A stretch of DNA of 64,000 nucleotides, from positions 5,123 through 69,122 of the forward strand of contig JAEXLD010000117.1 of NCBI GenBank assembly GCA_023445445.1, read 5' to 3'. This DNA is from Bacillota bacterium (GTDB lineage: Bacteria > Bacillota > Clostridia > Clostridiales > Clostridiaceae). A program made the position numbers and the translations under genes. Of the stretch, positions 26,236-35,531 are shown in pieces; position 1 is the stretch's first letter, and each line of letters begins with the position of its first letter. The notes beneath the pieces were generated by a model. That model was given only the letters and a program-made list of their open reading frames with translations, searched no databases and was not told the DNA's origin.

Positions 26236-26736
26236 TCATATTTTTAATAATAAGATATCTTCTTTTATTACTATTCCTTTTACCTTATCCTCTCTTTCCC
26301 CTATTATCTTTGCACCCATATTTTTATAGAATTTTATGTAAGCATTACCCTTGAGACAATTTATTATAATTGAATCAAATCTCTTTCCTTTTAATTCTTC
26401 AAGGCAAGCTGTAAATAGTTTTTTCCCTATACCTTTCCCTTGAAAACCAGATAATACATATATAGCATATACTTCACCTGCATTAATAAATTCTTCTTCT
26501 CTTGATTCTCCATAAAAAACAAAACCAACAATTGTATTCTCTACTGTAGCTACCATAAAATTATTATTGTTTATAATTTCATTCTTATTTCTTTCAGCTA
26601 TTTCCATTACTTTTTCTATTCTTGTGTTTATAAATTCTTCAGGAATTAAACCAGAATATGTTGTTTTCCAAGTATAAACATTCACAATAGCTATTCCTAA
26701 GGCATCTTCTGGAGTGGCTTTTCTAATTGTTATCAT
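26236..26736 (-). CDS. GNAT acetyltransferase
   Basis: A 166-residue acetyltransferase: MITIRKATPEDALGIAIVNVYTWKTTYSGLIPEEFI start, IVGFVFYGES, EVYAIYVLSGFQGKGIGKKLFTACLEEL (acetyl-CoA loop GKGIGK) and NCLKGNAYIKFYKNMGAKIIGE. This resembles the YqjY/PhnO-like branch of unknown substrate. It is the promoter-proximal gene of the three-GNAT run, with the AGAGGTGATTTT ribosome binding site just before the ATG. Confidence 0.88.
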   Translation of the reverse strand: MITIRKATPEDALGIAIVNVYTWKTTYSGLIPEEFINTRIEKVMEIAERNKNEIINNNNFMVATVENTIVGFVFYGESREEEFINAGEVYAIYVLSGFQGKGIGKKLFTACLEELKGKRFDSIIINCLKGNAYIKFYKNMGAKIIGEREDKVKGIVIKEDILLLKI

Positions 26737-26837
26737 AAAATCACCTCTCTTAAGTTATATCTTATTAATATAATTATACACTTAATATCCATTAATTTGC
26801 ATATATTGTAAAGTTTATTAACCTATCATTATAATGA

Positions 26838-26868
26838 TAAAAAAATGGACTATTATAAATAGTCCATT
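26838..26868 (-). terminator. Terminator after the lytic transglycosylase
   Basis: 11-bp perfect stem AATGGACTATT with complement, 3-base loop, followed on the minus strand by seven Ts. Confidence 0.8.
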
Positions 26869-26886
26869 AAAATACACTTTTTCATT

Positions 26887-27624
26887 CTATACTAATTGTG
26901 ACATTATCTTAGGTACATAATTTTGAGTTTCCTCTGGCATTTTATATAAATCACTTGGAGAATTTACTCCTCTTCTTGCAACTGTTCCCGGTCCTGCATT
27001 ATATGCCATAAGTGCCATTTCAACATTTCCATTATATTTATCTAAATAAGATTTAATATGTTTAACTCCTGCATCTATATTTTCATCAATATCAAAAGGA
27101 TTCTTTACTCCATAAGCTTCACTATTAAAATCCATTAATTGCATAAGCCCCTTTGCTCCAGCGCTTGAAACTGCATTAGGATTGAAATTTGATTCTTGTT
27201 TAATAATAGCCAGTATTAAATTTCTATCAACACCATATTTACTTGCATACTTATCAACAGAAGCATAAATTTTATCCATATCAGCAGAAGTATTTTCAGA
27301 TGAATATATTTTAGAATTACTATCTATACTTGTACTATTATCTACTTTATTATTAACTTCCAACACTAGCTCCCCAATTTGTATTGGTTCTGTCCTTATT
27401 CTTAATGGAATATCCTGTAGTCTTTGTCCTGATCCTGAAGCTATATAGGTAAATGAACTATTTTCACTACTATTTGAATTATCATTTGATTTCATATTTT
27501 CCATTTTATCATTTAACATAGTTTCATAAACTAAATCAAATTCTGGGCCATCACCTATTGCTTGTTTTAAAACATCCTTGCTTATAGTTAAGCCTAAAAA
27601 CTCTTCAACCTTAGGTATATTCAC
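26887..27624 (-). CDS. Lytic transglycosylase (SLT/Slt70 domain)
   Basis: A 245-residue protein with a C-terminal goose-lysozyme-like SLT domain (residues about 120-240): YGVDRNLILAIIKQESNFNPNAVSSAGAKGLMQLM contains the catalytic Glu in the KQESNF motif, followed by GAKGLMQLM and MALMAYNAGPGTV. The first 110 residues are polar and Ser/Asn-rich, with no signal peptide, as in several clostridial and phage-tail-like lysins. It cleaves the MurNAc-GlcNAc bond of peptidoglycan. Start is GTG after GAGGGAAAGAT. It lies 52 bp downstream of a large Ig-like repeat protein gene and probably shares its transcript. Confidence 0.87.
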   Translation of the reverse strand: MNIPKVEEFLGLTISKDVLKQAIGDGPEFDLVYETMLNDKMENMKSNDNSNSSENSSFTYIASGSGQRLQDIPLRIRTEPIQIGELVLEVNNKVDNSTSIDSNSKIYSSENTSADMDKIYASVDKYASKYGVDRNLILAIIKQESNFNPNAVSSAGAKGLMQLMDFNSEAYGVKNPFDIDENIDAGVKHIKSYLDKYNGNVEMALMAYNAGPGTVARRGVNSPSDLYKMPEETQNYVPKIMSQLV

Positions 27625-27676
27625 ATCTTTCCCTCACTCTCAATATTATACTATTATTAATTTCGTATATAATATA

Positions 27677-29743
27677 TTATTCTTGAGGCTTAACTTCAAA
27701 TTCTAAGTCGCAATAATCCTCATAATTTAATTTTTTATAATAGCTCTTACTTAATACTAAAATTCTATATTTTCCAGAAGTAAAGGGAAGGAATGTATAA
27801 TAATTTTTCCTACTGTAAGGTTGTACCCTTATCCAATTACATTTTTCCATTATATAAAATTCATAGCATACATCTTTTCCCCCTTCACTAATTGCCTGGA
27901 AGGTTATTTCTTTTCCTACTAAAATATTTGAATCCTCTAAATTAATTTTAGTATTTGTTATTGGTACTGCTTCATTTACATAAATGGATATTTCTTTTTT
28001 CACATCATATTCTTCTTTACATTGGACATTTTTAGCATAAATATCAAAGGTATATTTTCCAGGACATTTAGGTTTGAATTTTATATTTTTGATGGCAGTA
28101 AAACCTGTATCTTCTACTTCATGTCCATTAATTTTAGTTATATATCTCAATAATACATTATTTGTATTTTGAGTTATTATTTCAATTTCTATTTTGTCTC
28201 CTACTAAATAAACTTCCTTTCCTTCTAAAAGAATATAATCAATTTCTGCCTCTTGATAATCCTTTACTTGGAAGAAGATATAATCATGAGCATCATATTC
28301 TCTAGAGGAATACTTATCAATTACTCTAACTTCAACTTCATATTCTCCACTTTCTTCTGGAGTAAAGTTTACCCAATTAGTAACTCCATAATTAGTTCTT
28401 TCCTTTTCAATTCCATCCTTATAAACTATAAAGGAATATTGAAGATGTGTTCCTCCTTCTGCCTTTACCTTTAAATTTATAGGATACCCTTTAATACATC
28501 CTCTGGTTTTACTTGCAGTAATATCTAAAATTTTTACAGGTTTTTCACCCTTTTTATCAATTTTAAAAAACATTTCTTTTTTATCTTCATAATCTCCATC
28601 AAAGGAAATATCTTTAACCTTTAATATAATTTTATATTCTCCATCTGCTTTACTTTCCCAATTAAAGCTTTTAGATCTAATATATCCACTATCCTCAGCA
28701 ACAGGACCTTCTACTATATATCTGTATAATAACTCCTTACCTCCAGCTACTGAAGTTTTAAATAAAATATTATTTCCACATAATTGTGGTGAACTTAATT
28801 CTGAATTGAAGCTTTTAATTTTCACCTCTTCATAAGGTTTTATTGAGTAAAGCATAGCAGCTCTATCATCATAAGGCTTATTAGAAAAAATGTCCCTTAC
28901 ATAACATAATAATTTATATTCTCCTGCTTCTCTTTCAGATAAAGATACTAAATTCTTTGTAGAATAATCTTGAATACAACTAATTCTTCCATTTAAATCT
29001 ACTCTCAAAAATTTATATAGAATAGTTCTAGATTTTTCATAATTTACTCCAACCTTAAAAATTAGTTCTTCACCAACTAAAAGGCTATTAGATAAACATT
29101 TAAAAGATGTAACTTCAATAACTGGTTGATGATTAACTTTAAATTTAACTGTAGTAAAATCATCTAAATTATTATCTGAAGATGGCCTTTTACATTCTAT
29201 TAATATTTCTCCTTCTCCAATCTTTGTGGTAGTAAAGGTCAACTTATTTTCTGTACTGTAATCCCTTAAAGGCTCCCAGCCCTGACTACCTTTTATCCAA
29301 AATCTATATAATAATACTTCCTCATCCCCTGGGGAAAGAATATCTAAGTTTAGCTTTTCTCCAAGAATCAAGCTTGTTTTATCAATTATTACTTCTTGTA
29401 TTAATTTGCTTTGATTATTTTTATCCTCTTTATCCTCAATAATTTCCTTCTCATTTACACCATTAACCTTATACTTCATTCTTAAGCTATTAGTTTCACC
29501 TGAAGTTTTATCTATAGTTTGTACCATTATCATATAATTTCCTGGCTTTTGTGGCTTCCATTTACACTCTTGATTATTAGAATAATCTTGTATTTGTTTC
29601 CAAGTAAAGCTTCTTTCATTAGGTGTTCCTTCTAAAAATTTACATTCTAAGTTTCCTTCTTCTTCTGATATTACCTTTATATTAATTTCATCATTTACAG
29701 TAGATGGACTATCTTTATCGAAAGCTATAATTATCTCACTCAT
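27677..29743 (-). CDS. Triple-tyrosine-type multi-Ig-repeat protein
   Basis: A 688-residue protein made of about seven repeats of 90-100 residues, each with an SxxLLGxxLxFxV-like strand, a LYRFW/YSFIVYK strand and a GEYKIxVxVKDxxSxxxYD ending. This fits the triple-tyrosine (Y_Y_Y) Ig-like domain of bacterial sensor and surface proteins. There is no signal peptide, transmembrane helix or sorting motif, so export would need another route. The lytic transglycosylase gene follows on the same strand. A cell-wall or phage-tail-like complex is possible; function is unproven. Confidence 0.75.
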   Translation of the reverse strand: MSEIIIAFDKDSPSTVNDEINIKVISEEEGNLECKFLEGTPNERSFTWKQIQDYSNNQECKWKPQKPGNYMIMVQTIDKTSGETNSLRMKYKVNGVNEKEIIEDKEDKNNQSKLIQEVIIDKTSLILGEKLNLDILSPGDEEVLLYRFWIKGSQGWEPLRDYSTENKLTFTTTKIGEGEILIECKRPSSDNNLDDFTTVKFKVNHQPVIEVTSFKCLSNSLLVGEELIFKVGVNYEKSRTILYKFLRVDLNGRISCIQDYSTKNLVSLSEREAGEYKLLCYVRDIFSNKPYDDRAAMLYSIKPYEEVKIKSFNSELSSPQLCGNNILFKTSVAGGKELLYRYIVEGPVAEDSGYIRSKSFNWESKADGEYKIILKVKDISFDGDYEDKKEMFFKIDKKGEKPVKILDITASKTRGCIKGYPINLKVKAEGGTHLQYSFIVYKDGIEKERTNYGVTNWVNFTPEESGEYEVEVRVIDKYSSREYDAHDYIFFQVKDYQEAEIDYILLEGKEVYLVGDKIEIEIITQNTNNVLLRYITKINGHEVEDTGFTAIKNIKFKPKCPGKYTFDIYAKNVQCKEEYDVKKEISIYVNEAVPITNTKINLEDSNILVGKEITFQAISEGGKDVCYEFYIMEKCNWIRVQPYSRKNYYTFLPFTSGKYRILVLSKSYYKKLNYEDYCDLEFEVKPQE

Positions 29744-29832
29744 ATTCTCTCACCTATTTCCCTCAATATTACATAATATTATTATACATTTATTCCATAT
29801 AAATACAAAATAAAAATTGTCATTTAGGACTA

Positions 29833-29877
29833 AAAATAAGGATAAACCGTACTTTATATTTCTACAGTTTATCCTTT
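29833..29877 (-). terminator. Terminator overlapping the yaiI stop codon
   Basis: A 14-bp stem (29838-29851 with 29863-29876) with one U-G pair on the minus strand and a following TTTTT. The 5' arm includes the stop codon of the YaiI-family gene. Confidence 0.65.
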
Positions 29878-30312
29878 AATATTACCTTCTATTAACTTTA
29901 TTAGGTTTCTTTCTAATCTTAAATCGTCTTCTTTTGTCCTTTTTTTAGGATTATTAGTTCTTCCACCTGCACGTCTTATTTTTTGAGAAATGTGTCTTTC
30001 TTCTAGTAATCTATCAATATTTTCTTCATTATAATAATATCCCTTAGGATTTATTACATAAGCTTTTTTACCTAAAGCAATAGCTGCTACTCCATAATCT
30101 TGACTAATTACTATATCTTTTTCCTTACAGATATTTATTACATACATATCTACACTTTGAAATCCACTATCTACTACCTTAACTTCTCCATATTCTAAAT
30201 GTATATAATGGTTTATATCACAAAAAACTATTAATTCCAGCTTATATTTTTTTGCTATATTTTCAATAATGGAGATGCCTGGACAAGCATCTCCATCTAC
30301 AATAATTCTCAT
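29869..30312 (-). CDS. YaiI/YqxD family protein (DUF188)
   Basis: A 147-residue DUF188 protein with the family signature MRIIVDGDACPGISIIENIAKKY at the start, HYIHLEYGEVKVVDSGFQSVDMYVINICKEKDIVISQDYGVA in the middle and KKAYVINPKGYYYNEENIDRLLEERHISQKIRRAG near the end. A PIN-like nuclease fold is proposed for the family; no function is established. It overlaps the pgi stop codon by one base (TAATG), so it is translationally coupled to pgi. Confidence 0.9.
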   Translation of the reverse strand: MRIIVDGDACPGISIIENIAKKYKLELIVFCDINHYIHLEYGEVKVVDSGFQSVDMYVINICKEKDIVISQDYGVAAIALGKKAYVINPKGYYYNEENIDRLLEERHISQKIRRAGGRTNNPKKRTKEDDLRLERNLIKLIEGNIKG

Positions 30313-31667
30313 TATTTTAATTTAGCTTCTAATTCAGCCTTTAATTCTTCAAAGCCTGGCTTTCCAAGTAAAGCAAACATGTTTTTCTTATATGCTTCAA
30401 CTCCTGGTTGGTCAAATGGATTAACTCCTAATAAGTATCCACTTATTCCACAAGCTTTTTCAAAGAAGTAAACCATATATCCAAAGTAATATGGGCTAAG
30501 TTCTGGAATATTTAACACCATATTTGGAACTCCTCCATCATTATGAGCTAATAAAGTTCCGTTGAAGGCTTGCTTATTAACAAAGTCAATAGTTTTTCCT
30601 GCTAAGAAGTTTAATCCATCTAAGTTACCATCAACTTCTTCAATAGAAACTTCTCTCTTAGCTTTTTCTACATTTAAAACAGTTTCAAATAATATTCTAT
30701 TACCTTCTTGGATGAATTGTCCCATTGAGTGTAAGTCTGTAGAGAAATCAACTGCTGCTGGGAAAATTCCTTTTTGATCTTTTCCTTCTGATTCTCCAAA
30801 TAATTGTTTCCACCATTCATTGAAGTAGTGTAAACCTGGTTCATAGTTAACTAATATTTCTACATCTTTTCCTTTATTATATAGAATATTTCTCATTGCT
30901 GCATATTTGTAGCAATCGTTGTTCATGAAATCATCAGTCGCATATGCTTCTCTAGCATCTGCTGCACCTTGCATCATTTCATCTATGCTAATTCCAGCTA
31001 CTGCTATTGGTAATAATCCAACTGCAGTTAGAACTGAGAATCTTCCACCAACATCATCTGGAATTACAAATGTTTCATATCCCATTTCATCAGCTAAGGA
31101 TTTTAAAGCTCCCTTGCTCTTGTCAGTTGTAGCAAATATTCTTTCTTTTGCTCCATCAACACCATATTTCTTTTCCATGTAATCTTTAAATACTCTAAAT
31201 GCTATTGCAGGTTCAGTTGTAGTACCTGATTTAGAAATAACATTTACGCTTATATCTAATCCTTCTATTGCATCTAAAAGGTCAGCTAAGTATGTTGAAC
31301 TAATATTGTTTCCAACGAAGAATACTTGTGGTGTTTCTCTCTTATTTTTTCCTAAAACATTATAAAAGTTGCTATTTAACATTTCTATAGCAGCTCTTGG
31401 TCCTAAATATGAACCACCTATTCCTATAACTATTAAAGCATCTGAATTTTTCTTTATTTTTTCAGCTGCATTCTTTATTCTTTCAAATTCATTTTTGTCG
31501 TAGTTTACTGGTAAATCTAACCACCCTAAAAAGTCATTTCCTGCACCTGTTCCATTTATAAGAGTGTTATGTGCACATTTAACCATTGCCTCCATATTAA
31601 CTAACTCTTGTTCTAATTTTACATATGGTTCTACTTTAGACAAATCTAGTCTTAAACCTTTTTTCAT
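30312..31667 (-). CDS. pgi: Glucose-6-phosphate isomerase
   Basis: A 451-residue phosphoglucose isomerase interconverting glucose-6-phosphate and fructose-6-phosphate in glycolysis. Signatures: VIGIGGSYLGPRAAIEML, NVISKSGTTTEPAIAFRVFKDYME, DDVGGRFSVLTAVGLLPIAVAG and a C-terminal GTLLAHNDGGVPNMVL with the catalytic histidine. Length and motifs match the short Firmicute Pgi class. Strong GGAGGT ribosome binding site; downstream yaiI is coupled. The gap 31668-31969 holds the antiporter terminator and otherwise AT-rich DNA. Confidence 0.97.
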   Translation of the reverse strand: MKKGLRLDLSKVEPYVKLEQELVNMEAMVKCAHNTLINGTGAGNDFLGWLDLPVNYDKNEFERIKNAAEKIKKNSDALIVIGIGGSYLGPRAAIEMLNSNFYNVLGKNKRETPQVFFVGNNISSTYLADLLDAIEGLDISVNVISKSGTTTEPAIAFRVFKDYMEKKYGVDGAKERIFATTDKSKGALKSLADEMGYETFVIPDDVGGRFSVLTAVGLLPIAVAGISIDEMMQGAADAREAYATDDFMNNDCYKYAAMRNILYNKGKDVEILVNYEPGLHYFNEWWKQLFGESEGKDQKGIFPAAVDFSTDLHSMGQFIQEGNRILFETVLNVEKAKREVSIEEVDGNLDGLNFLAGKTIDFVNKQAFNGTLLAHNDGGVPNMVLNIPELSPYYFGYMVYFFEKACGISGYLLGVNPFDQPGVEAYKKNMFALLGKPGFEELKAELEAKLK

Positions 31668-31863
31668 ATTTCTACCTCCGAATCTTTCTAGGAATTTCTG
31701 TCGACTAATTCTACGCTGATTAATTCTACTATATTATATCATAATTTATTTTATATATATAAAAAAATTATTTAAATATAGTTTTTTGTAAGTTTATATA
31801 AAATACTCGAAAATTTTTTAGCTTTTTTCTTTTTATTATGTTTTTTTTATTTATAAAAACAAA

Positions 31864-31928
31864 AAGTAGAATACATATCTTCTTTCTTATAGCTTAATAA
31901 AAACTACTCTATAATATGTACTCTACTT
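31864..31928 (-). terminator. Long-loop terminator of the antiporter operon
   Basis: A 14-bp stem (AGTAGAGTACATAT on the minus strand with one G-U pair) encloses a 35-base loop that can form its own TATAG/CTATA pair, then TTTTTGTTTTT. It follows the antiporter gene by 40 bp. Confidence 0.6.
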
Positions 31929-31969
31929 CAAATTTAATAAATATTTATTAATCTTTATTTTTTATGCTA

Positions 31970-33217
31970 TTATTGTTCTAATTTAATATTATCTATATCT
32001 ATTTTCCCAAATTCCCCAGCCCATTCAAATCCTTTTTTCGCAACTATAACAGCAATTACTTCATTTACTACAGCTGCAGCAGCAATAGTTCCTTGAATAA
32101 TTTCTGCAGATTTAGGATCTGATCCTGATAGCACAGATACTGCAATCCCTGTAAACACGAGAGATACTCCAGAGTGTGGAAGTAATGTTAATCCTAAATA
32201 ATTTCTCACAGTCTTAGGAGACTTTGTAATGCTTGCCCCAAAGAATGCACCAAAATATTTACCGAAAGCTCTAGTAACAATATATATAAAAGTAAACACT
32301 CCTGCCCCAATAATCAAGTGATAGTCCAATGGTGCTCCAAGATTTAAAATAACAATAATCATTGAAATACCTAAAATCGGGTTAAAATCATGCATTATCT
32401 TCTCTAGCCTATCTTCTGTTATCATATTAGAGAATGTAGCTGAAAAAGCCATACCCATCAACATAAAATTTAATATTGGCTTAGGCATAATATGATTATT
32501 AAAAATAAATCCTATTCCTGAAGTAATTAAAATCATTCCAATAAGAATCACTAAAGTGTCTAATGTTTTGCGTTCCTTTTTTAATAATAAGCCTGCTAAA
32601 AGTCCAGTGGCTAGTCCAATGACTAATGGAAGTAAAACAACCATAGGAATCATATATGCTGGTAGCTTCTGTTCAGAGATTTTTCCTGCGACAATAGCAA
32701 TTGTTGTAAAAAATACAACTACCCCAACCATATCATCTAATGCGGCCATTGGAATTAATGTTTTTGTAACAGGTCCATCTGTTTTAAATTCCCTAACAAC
32801 AGATAATGCTGGTGCTGGTGCTGTAGCCAGTGCAATTCCTCCAAAAATGAAAGCAAGATAAATAGGAATTCCTGAAAAATAAAATACAATTCCAAATACA
32901 AGTGATACAAAAATAAAAGTTCCTAAAGATTGTGTTAGCGTCGTTATGATAATTGCTTTCCCAGACTTCTTAATTTTTTTCCATACAAGCTCTGTTCCGA
33001 TCATAAGTCCTACTACGCACTCTAAAATATGAACAATATTTTCATACCATCCCGCCTCAAGAATTGAATTATCAAGAATTGAAAGAGCATGAGGTCCTAA
33101 AATCATACCAGCAATAAGCCATCCTAAAATTGATGGCAATTTTAGCTTTGATACTAATTTTCCAATAGAAAAAGCAATAACTATAGCAATAATCCATCTA
33201 AGAATAAATAAAACCAT
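31970..33217 (-). CDS. Cation:proton antiporter (CPA2/Kef type)
   Basis: A 415-residue membrane protein with about twelve hydrophobic spans and no C-terminal TrkA domain. Core motifs of the Na/H exchanger family are LGWLIAGMILGP near the start, GIALATAPAPALSVVREFKT (the transport site region, where charged residues give cation binding) and AALDDMVGVVVFFT, containing the double Asp. It likely exchanges Na+ or K+ for protons. A TetR gene lies 2 bp upstream in the same operon, so its expression probably responds to that repressor's ligand; an efflux role for another compound is possible. Confidence 0.88.
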   Translation of the reverse strand: MVLFILRWIIAIVIAFSIGKLVSKLKLPSILGWLIAGMILGPHALSILDNSILEAGWYENIVHILECVVGLMIGTELVWKKIKKSGKAIIITTLTQSLGTFIFVSLVFGIVFYFSGIPIYLAFIFGGIALATAPAPALSVVREFKTDGPVTKTLIPMAALDDMVGVVVFFTTIAIVAGKISEQKLPAYMIPMVVLLPLVIGLATGLLAGLLLKKERKTLDTLVILIGMILITSGIGFIFNNHIMPKPILNFMLMGMAFSATFSNMITEDRLEKIMHDFNPILGISMIIVILNLGAPLDYHLIIGAGVFTFIYIVTRAFGKYFGAFFGASITKSPKTVRNYLGLTLLPHSGVSLVFTGIAVSVLSGSDPKSAEIIQGTIAAAAVVNEVIAVIVAKKGFEWAGEFGKIDIDNIKLEQ

Positions 33218-33219
33218 AT

Positions 33220-33828
33220 TTATTCTACCTCCTTCGCTATACCATAAAGCATAAAGTTCAGTATCTTTTTAAGCTTTTGTTCGTGATCAGAAATAATAAT
33301 TGAAAAGTCAGTATTAGCATATGCTGAACTGCTAAAATAGCCATTAAACATTTCTAGCATGAGCTCATAATATTCTAATGCATCCTTCTCCGTTACTCCA
33401 TTCCTTAAATTCAAAGTCTTTAATGCTGACTGGTAAATTTTCTTATTTAATTCATCAAAATCTTTTTTAATTTCCTTTATTTCATTTATAAGTTTTGATG
33501 GTGGTTCTAAAACTGCTTCAAAAAAAAGACGTGCATAAAGTGGATATTTTGAAAAGAAAACAAATCTCAACTCCATATATCTATGCAAATCACCTTCTAT
33601 ATTCTCACTCTCTAAATATTTAATAACTTCTAAAAAGCATTTACTTATGCAAGTAAGATAAAGCTTATCTTTATTCTCAAAGTTATGATAAACTAGGCCC
33701 TTGGAAATTTTAAAATTTTTGCAGATACTATTAAGAGAAGAAGCAGCATAACCTTTTGTTCCAAACTCCTCAATAGCTGCAGCAATAATTTTTTCTTTTG
33801 TAAGTTCTGTTTTTTCTTCTTTCTTCAT
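33220..33828 (-). CDS. TetR family transcriptional regulator
   Basis: About 202 residues: N-terminal TetR helix-turn-helix (TKEKIIAAAIEEFGTKGYAASSLNSICKNFKISKGLVYHNFENKDKLYLTCI) and a C-terminal ligand domain (TetR_C-like). The frame is open to 33858, but the ATG at 33828 follows a clean TTTTGGAGGT, so it is the start. First gene of the antiporter operon. A perfect 8-bp inverted repeat (33847-33866) lies just upstream and overlaps the -10 box, so it probably represses its own promoter. Confidence 0.93.
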   Translation of the reverse strand: MKKEEKTELTKEKIIAAAIEEFGTKGYAASSLNSICKNFKISKGLVYHNFENKDKLYLTCISKCFLEVIKYLESENIEGDLHRYMELRFVFFSKYPLYARLFFEAVLEPPSKLINEIKEIKKDFDELNKKIYQSALKTLNLRNGVTEKDALEYYELMLEMFNGYFSSSAYANTDFSIIISDHEQKLKKILNFMLYGIAKEVE

Positions 33829-33845
33829 AGATACCTCCAAAACAT

Positions 33846-33867
33846 TAATAGACCACATGGTCTATTA
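33846..33867. promoter_or_regulatory. TetR operator overlapping the promoter
   Basis: AATAGACC, 4 bases, GGTCTATT (perfect arms, extended by T/A on each side) lies 18-39 bp before the TetR start. The minus-strand TATAAT (33864-33869) overlaps its right end. A related ATAGACC half-site is at 33881. Position and symmetry fit autorepression. Confidence 0.75.
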
Positions 33868-33921
33868 TAGTATATCAATTATAGACCGATTAGTAAATAA
33901 CTTATGATAAATATATATAAT

Positions 33922-33956
33922 AAAAAAAATCTGATGGGTAGCTATCTCCCCATCAG
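33922..33956 (-). terminator. Terminator of the amidase gene
   Basis: TCTGATGGG / CCCATCAGA stem with a 9-base loop, followed on the minus strand by eight Ts, about 46 bp after the amidase stop codon. Confidence 0.8.
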
Positions 33957-34002
33957 AAATTACTTATTGTGATTCCCCTAATATTCACTTTATTATTTAA
34001 TG

Positions 34003-34824
34003 TTAAGCTAATACTAAATTCTTTAAGTATACCCAGCTAGTTATTTCTTTTAATAGAACTTTATTATCTTTTATTTGACTAACTGTATAAGTTCCTTTTT
34101 TAACCCAATCTGGAATTCTTTCACCTGTAGCATAGTTGGTTCCAATTACTTTTACCTTAGATCCTACTACTATAGTTCCTGTTATTGGGTATATTTTTAC
34201 ACCATTACTATTAAAAACACTATAACCAGGATTTGCATCTGCACAGTCTTTTGCATTTTGCAAATTACTAAAAGCTCCTATTTGTAAAGCTGCATCAGCC
34301 CATATTTTTCTAACCCTATATAGTTCAGTTGTTGGTGGATTTAAGTTGTCTATTTCAGTTTGAATAATATTTAAGAATCTTTGCCATCCCATATCTAAAG
34401 TTCTATGAGGACAATATTTTCCACTAAAGTCTTGGTGTTTTTTCACATTATTTATTGTCCATCCATATTGTTTTAGTAATATTGCAACTTCCTTTGCTGC
34501 TCTTTTTTCTGCATTAATAAATTTCTCTCCTCCTGATTTTGAATAGCAAATTTCTACTGCTATATAATATCTGTTACCTTCTCCACTTCCACCATCTCCA
34601 GCATGCCAGCCGTTTCTGTTTAATGGCAACCCTAAAATTGCCTCTTTATCATCTACAGCAATATGAAAAGATGTGGAGTTACTATTAGCTTGCATGTATG
34701 AAATCTCATTAGATGCAGAGGCATCATTTGCAGTGTTGTGAATACAAATCCCCCTTGGTGTCATTGAATAAGGACACTTTAAGCTATATTTCTCTGATGA
34801 AATTAGTCTTTGAATTAAAGCCAT
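34003..34824 (-). CDS. N-acetylmuramoyl-L-alanine amidase (Amidase_2) with SPOR-like and SH3-like tail
   Basis: A 273-residue lysin. Residues 1-150 are an Amidase_2 zinc domain: GICIHNTANDASASNE (zinc His), AVEICYS and KHQDFSGKYCPHRTLDMGW (second zinc His and active-site region). This is followed by a SPOR-like segment (ALQIGAFSNLQNAKDCADANPGYSVFN) and an SH3-like C-terminal domain (GSKVKVIGTNYATGERIPDWVKKGTYTV). There is no signal peptide, as in phage endolysins, but no phage genes are nearby. It cleaves the MurNAc-L-Ala bond. Possibly mother-cell or autolysin use in sporulating cells; inference only. Confidence 0.85.
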   Translation of the reverse strand: MALIQRLISSEKYSLKCPYSMTPRGICIHNTANDASASNEISYMQANSNSTSFHIAVDDKEAILGLPLNRNGWHAGDGGSGEGNRYYIAVEICYSKSGGEKFINAEKRAAKEVAILLKQYGWTINNVKKHQDFSGKYCPHRTLDMGWQRFLNIIQTEIDNLNPPTTELYRVRKIWADAALQIGAFSNLQNAKDCADANPGYSVFNSNGVKIYPITGTIVVGSKVKVIGTNYATGERIPDWVKKGTYTVSQIKDNKVLLKEITSWVYLKNLVLA

Positions 34825-34985
34825 TTTAACTCCTCTCCTTTTTACTTTTTATTATTTTAGAAAGTATCTTCTCCCCTCTTATATACGCAATAAAAGAAAT
34901 TTCTTAAAAGTTTTTAAATATAATTTTTCAATTGAATATTTATGTTAAAATCATATTAATTTAAAATTTAAAGGGAGAGAAATTT

Positions 34986-35408
34986 ATGAATATAATAATA
35001 AAAAAAGACTGTTCTAATATTAATTGGATGGAAGTTAAAAATATAATAAAATCAGTAGGAATGTCCTATGTAGATGAAGAACTTCATAGAAAATCCTTTG
35101 AAAATAGTTATACTGTTGTTTTTATTTTTGATGATGATAAATTAATAGGGTTTGGCAGAGCAATTTCAGATGGTATCCGTCAATCTGCTATATATGATGT
35201 AGCTGTTCTACCAGAATATCAATGTCTTGGTGTAGGCAAATTAATTATTGAGAATATAATAAATAATACACCTAATTGTAATTTTATTCTCTATGCTTCC
35301 CCAGGTAAGGAAGGTTTCTATGAATCCATTGGGTTTAGAAGATTAAAAACTGGTATGGGCTTATTTATTGCTATGGAAAGAATGAAAACTAGAAATTTTA
35401 TTGAATAA
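34986..35408 (+). CDS. GNAT acetyltransferase
   Basis: A 140-residue acetyltransferase: VVFIFDDDKLIGFGRAISDGIRQSAIYDVAVLPEYQCLGVGKLIIENII (acetyl-CoA loop CLGVGK) and NFILYASPGKEGFYESIGFRRLKTGM. The C-terminal segment resembles the short YjaB/spermidine-type branch. Strong AAAGGGAGAG ribosome binding site; monocistronic. Confidence 0.88.
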   Translation: MNIIIKKDCSNINWMEVKNIIKSVGMSYVDEELHRKSFENSYTVVFIFDDDKLIGFGRAISDGIRQSAIYDVAVLPEYQCLGVGKLIIENIINNTPNCNFILYASPGKEGFYESIGFRRLKTGMGLFIAMERMKTRNFIE

Positions 35409-35531
35409 AGAAATTTATTCTTACATTAATATAATCATAGTAACAATTATTATAAAGTCTACATAGTATAGAATATGTGCATTACATTTATGAATGTACA
35501 AATATAATTATATTTATGGAGATGGATTAAC

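Noticed and set aside
25144..26736. Three adjacent GNAT genes as an antibiotic-resistance cassette
   Set aside because: Sequences are mutually divergent, no resistance signature or mobile ends are visible; they are common acetyltransferases.
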